Shown piece after piece: positions 60,260 through 64,000 of a stretch of 64,000 nucleotides of DNA (position 1 is its first letter; every line of letters begins with the position of its first letter). This DNA is from Neorhizobium galegae (GTDB taxonomy: Bacteria; Pseudomonadota; Alphaproteobacteria; Rhizobiales; Rhizobiaceae): contig NZ_JAGIPG010000004.1 in NCBI RefSeq assembly GCF_017877055.1, positions 62,001 through 126,000 on the forward strand. The letters are read 5' to 3'. Below the pieces are notes generated by a model. That model saw nothing but the letters and a program-made list of their open reading frames with translations, was not told the origin of the DNA and did no database searches. Both the position numbers and the translations under genes were made by a program.

Positions 60260-61534
60260 TCAGCTCGCCATCCGACCGCCGGGAATGCACGCCCGGGCAA
60301 GGGCCATCAGCATTGGACCAATAGCGAATTCGCCTCTTTCGGTGCGGCGGGTGAGATCTCGCAGATAGCCGCCGGCCGAGTTGATGTGCCCTCCCCTCTC
60401 GAGAATGCACGCGATGACGGTCGCAGCGTTTTCCCTCCCCATCGCCGCGCACGCTTCCTCATAGGCCGAAGAGCTGACCCCGAGCATGGTGCGGACAACC
60501 ACCGCAGCCGCCATGAGGTCGCGCCAATTGCTGATCCTCCCGCCGGGGCCGTAGTCGGCGATCTGTGGGCAGGCCTGAAGTACGAGGCCGAGCGGGAAGG
60601 ATTGCAGGGATTTCGCAGCTGCGACCTCGTTGTGGCCCACCCTCTGCCAGCTTTGCTTGGTTCTGATCAGTGCGCTTAGTGGTTCGAGTTCGTTCTGTGG
60701 GGGCGCGGTACGCGTGATCTCCAGGCGCTGTTCAGATTCATAATTGTATTTAAGATTCGAATTCTGTTTGTGGCGCTCAATTTGAGACTCCCTGGCGTCG
60801 ATTTTTTGCGTTTTCACTCGGATTTCCAACAGGTTGATAATTTCCGAGCGCAACATGACCATCTCCTCGAGAATGGGAGAGATGGTTTTGAGGGTAGCGA
60901 CACGTGGGATCCGCGCGACCAGCGTTCGAAACATGTCCAGGATCGACGCCCAGTCCCCCGGGACGCCTTCATCGAAAGCTGCTGCGATCAGCTTTGCGAC
61001 ATCACGCCGGCAGACGGTGAGCCGGTCCCGGGTCATTCGCAACAGTTCCCGGTCGGCAACCACCTGAGCGGCCAGGCTCTCGATTTCGGTGGCACGTGCC
61101 AGAAGGGGAGCAAGGCTGAAGCCAAAGGCTTCATTGATCTCTCCTGTCCTGCTGCGGCGCGCGTAACGTTTCCCGTTCGGGCTGTCCTTGCGCAGGATCA
61201 GGCCGGCATCGATGAGAACCGCAAGATGTCGCCTCAGGGTCGCGGCGGTCATGCCCCGGGCGCGGAGGGAGAGTTGCGCGTTCGAAGGAAACACGACGAG
61301 CCCCCTCGCCTCGGAGATCTCGTCATCCGGGTAAAAGGTCAACAGCGCATCGAGCACCGTCAAGGCGCGATCGGTGACGCCCAATGACGGCCGTGCTTCG
61401 CAGACCGCTCTGAACAATTTCCATTTGTTACGGGTAGTTCCGGGTTCAATCGCTTCGGCCAGTTGCTGGTTTACCAACATCCCAAGCGACATTGCCCGCC
61501 GCCCAAAGGGCGTCGTCACATATCTACTCTCCAT
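60260..61534 (-). CDS. repC: RepC replication initiator
   Basis: A 424-residue RepC of the repABC family, the initiator that acts in cis on an origin inside its own gene. N-terminal winged-helix signs are TPFGRRAMSLGMLVNQ, the DRALTVLDALLTFYP stretch, VVFPSNAQLSLRARGMTAATLRRHLAVL and KDSPNGKRYARR. The C-terminus has GGHINSAGGYLRDLTRRTERGEFAIGPML, also typical. It is the third gene of the operon, separated from repB by 153 bp carrying a counter-transcribed RNA candidate. It ends 192 bp from the EamA gene. Confidence 0.95.
   Translation of the reverse strand: MESRYVTTPFGRRAMSLGMLVNQQLAEAIEPGTTRNKWKLFRAVCEARPSLGVTDRALTVLDALLTFYPDDEISEARGLVVFPSNAQLSLRARGMTAATLRRHLAVLIDAGLILRKDSPNGKRYARRSRTGEINEAFGFSLAPLLARATEIESLAAQVVADRELLRMTRDRLTVCRRDVAKLIAAAFDEGVPGDWASILDMFRTLVARIPRVATLKTISPILEEMVMLRSEIINLLEIRVKTQKIDARESQIERHKQNSNLKYNYESEQRLEITRTAPPQNELEPLSALIRTKQSWQRVGHNEVAAAKSLQSFPLGLVLQACPQIADYGPGGRISNWRDLMAAAVVVRTMLGVSSSAYEEACAAMGRENAATVIACILERGGHINSAGGYLRDLTRRTERGEFAIGPMLMALARACIPGGRMAS
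60731..60790. other. A+T-rich origin candidate inside repC
   Basis: About 40 bp (60731-60771) are strikingly A/T rich compared with the rest of repC, encoding the NSNLKYNYES segment. In repABC replicons the origin lies in such a region inside repC (general knowledge). No DnaA box was confirmed. Confidence 0.5.
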
Positions 61535-61592
61535 TTGCCTTCACTTTCGCTAAGGCAAAAGAAATCTGCTCGCCCAAACGGCGCCTAAACTC

Positions 61593-61680
61593 TTGACAGT
61601 GATTCGAGGAAATGCGATTCTGGATTTGCTAAGATCTGAGAAGGGCTTCCACGACCATGTCGCTTGGGGGCCTTTTTCTT
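61593..61680 (+). ncRNA. Counter-transcribed RNA (incA-type) in the repB-repC gap
   Basis: On the plus strand, opposite repABC, TTGACA (61593-61598) and a weak -10 (GATTCT, 61616) at 17 bp precede a stem-loop in which AAGG-CTTCC (61641-61650) pairs with GGGGGCCTT, ending in TTTTT (61673-61677). The position between repB and repC and the terminator match the small antisense RNA that limits RepC translation and sets incompatibility in repABC plasmids. Transcript ends are estimates; the RNA itself would begin near 61625. Confidence 0.7.
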
Positions 61681-61687
61681 TTGCGGT

Positions 61688-62689
61688 TTACGCTCCTTTA
61701 TTCTGTTGGAATTCTGCAAAGAGGCTCCCGAGCCTCTCCTGCACGAATTGGTCGAACCCAGGCGCGGCCTTGTTGTCGAAAACAAAGGTCGCACTCGATG
61801 CGGTCTTCTTGAACTGGACCGGAACTCCGGAAATTTGCGCGTTAACTGAGGGTGCCTTTGTTACGGCAGGCCTCCTGGAGGCCAGTGCCAGCACCCGGTG
61901 GAACCGCTCGTCGCTTGATAGGTGCCCGGAGTTGTCCGCGGACAACTCCGCCAGAACCAGCTCAGGCTCTACACTTTCAAGGCGCTCTCCCAACTCCAGC
62001 CAGCGTCTGCGGCCGATCTCCGGTGCGGCGCCGATGGCTGTGATCAAGGTGATCGGCACCTGCCGCGTCACGATCAGCATCTTGGAGAGCGCTGCCTTAT
62101 CGACGCCCAGCGCCGCCATGATGATGTCGCGGGTAAAACCACGCTGCTCGAGCCGCAAGGCGAAAAGTGCCCGCTCGATATAGGATAAGTTCGTGCGGGC
62201 GCTGTTTTCCTGTCCTTGACTGACCACCAGCTGATCATCGGTGAGTTCGCGGACAACCGCTCGCACACGGATGCCAAGTTTTTTGACTGCGGCCAGTCGC
62301 CGATGGCCGTAGGCGACCTGATAGCGGCCTTTCACCTGCGGGTGCGGCCTCACGAGGATCGGTACCTGCTGCCCATGCTCGCGGATCTGCTCCACCAACT
62401 CGTTCAGCTGAACGGCATCGATCTCCAGTCTATCTTCGACGAAGGAGGCGTCGACAAGGCCTGGCTCGATGTCGACGACGATCTGGCCTTTGGCCAGCTG
62501 CCGTTCAAGATCGTTTGCTCGTTCGACCTTTTCGGTGATATTGCCGAGCGTCTTGGTAATCCCGCCCACGGGCGCTGGATTGCGGGCCTGTGGCACGAAG
62601 CCGGCAATAGGGCGATTGTCCCTGGGCGCGACTGGCTCGGGACGGGCCGAGGTGGACGAGGATATCTCGATGAGGTTCTTTCGTGCCAT
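61688..62689 (-). CDS. repB: RepB partition protein (ParB family)
   Basis: A 333-residue centromere-binding protein with the ParB core: QVPILVRPHPQVKGRYQVAYGHRRLAAVKKLG, the ENSARTNLSYIERALFAL stretch and helix-turn-helix RGFTRDIIMAALGVDKAALSKMLIV. It binds parS sites and works with RepA to segregate the replicon. It starts 4 bp after the repA stop with GGAAGGAAGTAATTAG as ribosome site. Its own coding sequence contains a perfect parS-like palindrome at 61928. Confidence 0.95.
   Translation of the reverse strand: MARKNLIEISSSTSARPEPVAPRDNRPIAGFVPQARNPAPVGGITKTLGNITEKVERANDLERQLAKGQIVVDIEPGLVDASFVEDRLEIDAVQLNELVEQIREHGQQVPILVRPHPQVKGRYQVAYGHRRLAAVKKLGIRVRAVVRELTDDQLVVSQGQENSARTNLSYIERALFALRLEQRGFTRDIIMAALGVDKAALSKMLIVTRQVPITLITAIGAAPEIGRRRWLELGERLESVEPELVLAELSADNSGHLSSDERFHRVLALASRRPAVTKAPSVNAQISGVPVQFKKTASSATFVFDNKAAPGFDQFVQERLGSLFAEFQQNKGA
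61928..61949. other. parS: parS-like centromere palindrome within repB
   Basis: A 22-bp perfect palindrome with core GTTGTCCGCGGACAAC (61931-61946) matches the rhizobial repABC parS consensus GTT-N4-GC-N4-AAC exactly. It sits in the 3' half of repB. It is the only such match I noticed, but I could not scan exhaustively. Confidence 0.85.
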
Positions 62690-62693
62690 CTAA

Positions 62694-63887
62694 TTACTTC
62701 CTTCCCCACGTGGATCGGATATGGGCCTCGATCTCCGCGTTCACGAGATTGAGCGACTCCCAGGCCCGATCGTAGGTGCCGCGTACGAACAGCGACCTTT
62801 CCACTTCATAGAGCGTTTGCTTCGTCACGCCGGCATCGGCGATCGCGGTCGATTTCAGCATCGCGTTCTGAAGCATGCGGTTGCCAAAGATCGCCCGCAT
62901 GAAGCCGGTCATCTGGCTTTGCGGGCCGTCATTCGGTTCAAATCTCGTGACGAGATACCGCATCCAGTCATAACTCGTCCGACCCCCTGCCCTTTCGACC
63001 ACGGACATGAGTTCGCTCGTCATGGTCAGGAACTGCGACATCGACATAACGTCGAGCATTTGCGGATGCACGGTGATCAATACAGAGGTCGCCGCACAAA
63101 GCGCCGACATCGTCAGGAACCCGAGCTGCGGCGGGCAATCGACCACCACGACATCGTAGAGGCTTTCGATCTCGGTCAACGCCTCGCCTATCCGGGCAAA
63201 GAACATCGTCTCCGCGGTTCCGGATGCCATTGCTTTCGGAGTTTCGTGCTCGAACTCCATCAGCTCGAGATTTCCAGGGATCAGATGGAGATTGGGCGTA
63301 TAGGTCGCGCGCACGATATCGGCGATTGGCCGCGGATCTTCATAGCGGATCGCTCCATAGAGCGTCTCGCCCTCTCCGACATCCAATTCCGGCTGGTGTC
63401 CGAACAGGGCGGAAAGAGAGGCTTGCGGGTCGAGATCCACCGCCAGGACGCGATAGCCTCTCAAGGCCAGATATTGTGCCAGGTGGGCGGCAGTGGTCGT
63501 CTTGCCTGAACCACCTTTGAAGTTCATGACCGATACGATCTGCAGCTTGTCGGAGCCCTTGCGGGCCGGGACATATTTCGGGGTTCCGTTTCGCTCGTCG
63601 AGAACGCGGCGAATCCGGTCCATGTCATCCGCACCATAAAGGCGCCGCCCGTTGGCGAGCGGATCCGGTCCATGGCCCTCGGCTGCGACCTGCCTTAGAT
63701 AACCCTCGCCGATGCCGATGAACCCTGCAGCCTCGGCAGGAGAAAAGAACCGCATCGTCTTTTGGGAGAGTGGCGGGAAGATTTTGGCCTGGTGCTGCTG
63801 GAGCTGATAGGACAGTTCCTGGGCGTCTGTTGCCAGAAGTGAAGGAAGATGCTCTTGATCGTCCTGGATAACGAGACTCGGCTGCAT
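62694..63887 (-). CDS. repA: RepA partition ATPase (ParA family)
   Basis: A 397-residue ParA-type ATPase with an N-terminal helix-turn-helix-like domain (FFSPAEAAGFIGIGEGYLRQVAAEG) and the deviant Walker A KGGSGKTT (124-131), then AVDLDPQASLSALFG and VVVDCPPQLGFLTMSAL. It drives segregation with RepB and, with it, represses the operon. The start at 63887 follows GGGAAATCAACAC. The operon runs toward lower coordinates as repA-repB-repC. Full length, with no sign of decay. Confidence 0.96.
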   Translation of the reverse strand: MQPSLVIQDDQEHLPSLLATDAQELSYQLQQHQAKIFPPLSQKTMRFFSPAEAAGFIGIGEGYLRQVAAEGHGPDPLANGRRLYGADDMDRIRRVLDERNGTPKYVPARKGSDKLQIVSVMNFKGGSGKTTTAAHLAQYLALRGYRVLAVDLDPQASLSALFGHQPELDVGEGETLYGAIRYEDPRPIADIVRATYTPNLHLIPGNLELMEFEHETPKAMASGTAETMFFARIGEALTEIESLYDVVVVDCPPQLGFLTMSALCAATSVLITVHPQMLDVMSMSQFLTMTSELMSVVERAGGRTSYDWMRYLVTRFEPNDGPQSQMTGFMRAIFGNRMLQNAMLKSTAIADAGVTKQTLYEVERSLFVRGTYDRAWESLNLVNAEIEAHIRSTWGRK

Positions 63888-63903
63888 GTGTTGATTTCCC
63901 GTT

Positions 63904-63977
63904 TAACTGCGCAATTTTCACAGAAAGCGCTCTAACTGCGCAGTTATATTATGCTCCGATTCGTTACCGATTTACAA
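63904..63977 (-). promoter_or_regulatory. repA promoter with RepA-type operators
   Basis: On the minus strand TTGTAA (63972-63977), an 18-bp spacer and CATAAT (63948-63953) form a promoter. Just downstream lies a perfect palindrome TAACTGCGCAGTTA (63933-63946), and 29 bp further a 12/14 match, TAACTGCGCAATTT (63904-63917). Their position suits autorepression by RepA-RepB. Confidence 0.7.
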
Positions 63978-64000
63978 ACGCTTAACCAAACCCTCATTTT

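Noticed and set aside
1..64000. CRISPR array or intact insertion sequence
   Set aside because: No regularly spaced direct repeats and no transposase gene were seen. The palindromic repeats are irregularly placed.

Overview
The window reads as about 64 kb of a GC-rich, densely coding alphaproteobacterial genome, most likely a member of the Rhizobiaceae (Rhizobium/Agrobacterium group). The support is a podJ-like polarity gene, a paired PdeM nuclease and ligase-associated helicase, an OpgC-type glucan-modifying protein, dispersed palindromic repeats with CCTCGGG/CCCGAGG arms, and a complete repABC partition/replication operon at the right end. No rRNA, tRNA, CRISPR array or intact insertion sequence was recognised.

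Layout. 1-8 kb: galE (cut by the left edge), an aminotransferase, mscL, a transporter-fused hybrid histidine kinase and opgC. 8.2-21.2 kb: a sugar-catabolic block in which a gntR-uxaA operon diverges from a long operon encoding a sugar ABC transporter, aldose dehydrogenase, lactonase, Zn-dehydrogenase, mutarotase, SDR and L-fuconate dehydratase, closed by a convergent mannitol-dehydrogenase-family gene. Together these can be drawn as parallel L-fucose and L-galactose pathways. 21.4-24.8 kb: a lipoprotein, a PLP lyase, small hypothetical genes and a 525-bp non-coding stretch with RNA-like features. 24.9-26.5 kb: a small variable patch with a GIY-YIG gene bracketed by palindromic repeats, the decayed remnant of a second copy, and a lower-GC gene with a HEPN-like RNDFSH motif. 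26.5-32 kb: fatty-acid beta-oxidation operon (fadE, fadA, fadB) behind an operator-like palindrome. 32.4-56.5 kb: podJ, TSUP exporter pair, HxlR/DHFR-like divergent pair, hydrolase, Usp, PdeM/helicase, Rrf2/AhpD, YitT, methyltransferase, small envelope proteins, MATE, pyrD, a response regulator, an S24 repressor, a solute-binding protein and a GT2.

56.5-64 kb looks like accessory DNA: an unrecognised membrane protein, a PAS-like/LuxR regulator, a small conserved protein, an EamA exporter and then repC-repB-repA on the minus strand. The repABC block has a counter-transcribed RNA candidate between repB and repC, a perfect 22-bp parS-like palindrome inside repB, an A+T-rich origin candidate inside repC and operator-like palindromes at the repA promoter.

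Housekeeping-type genes such as pyrD and podJ lying within 10-30 kb of a repABC operon is unusual. It implies an integrated plasmid, a chromosome/chromid fusion or an assembly join near 56.5 kb. The other items most worth checking are the dual deoxyhexose/hexose pathway with two matching predicted operators, and the repeat-plus-GIY-YIG module that appears to have been duplicated.
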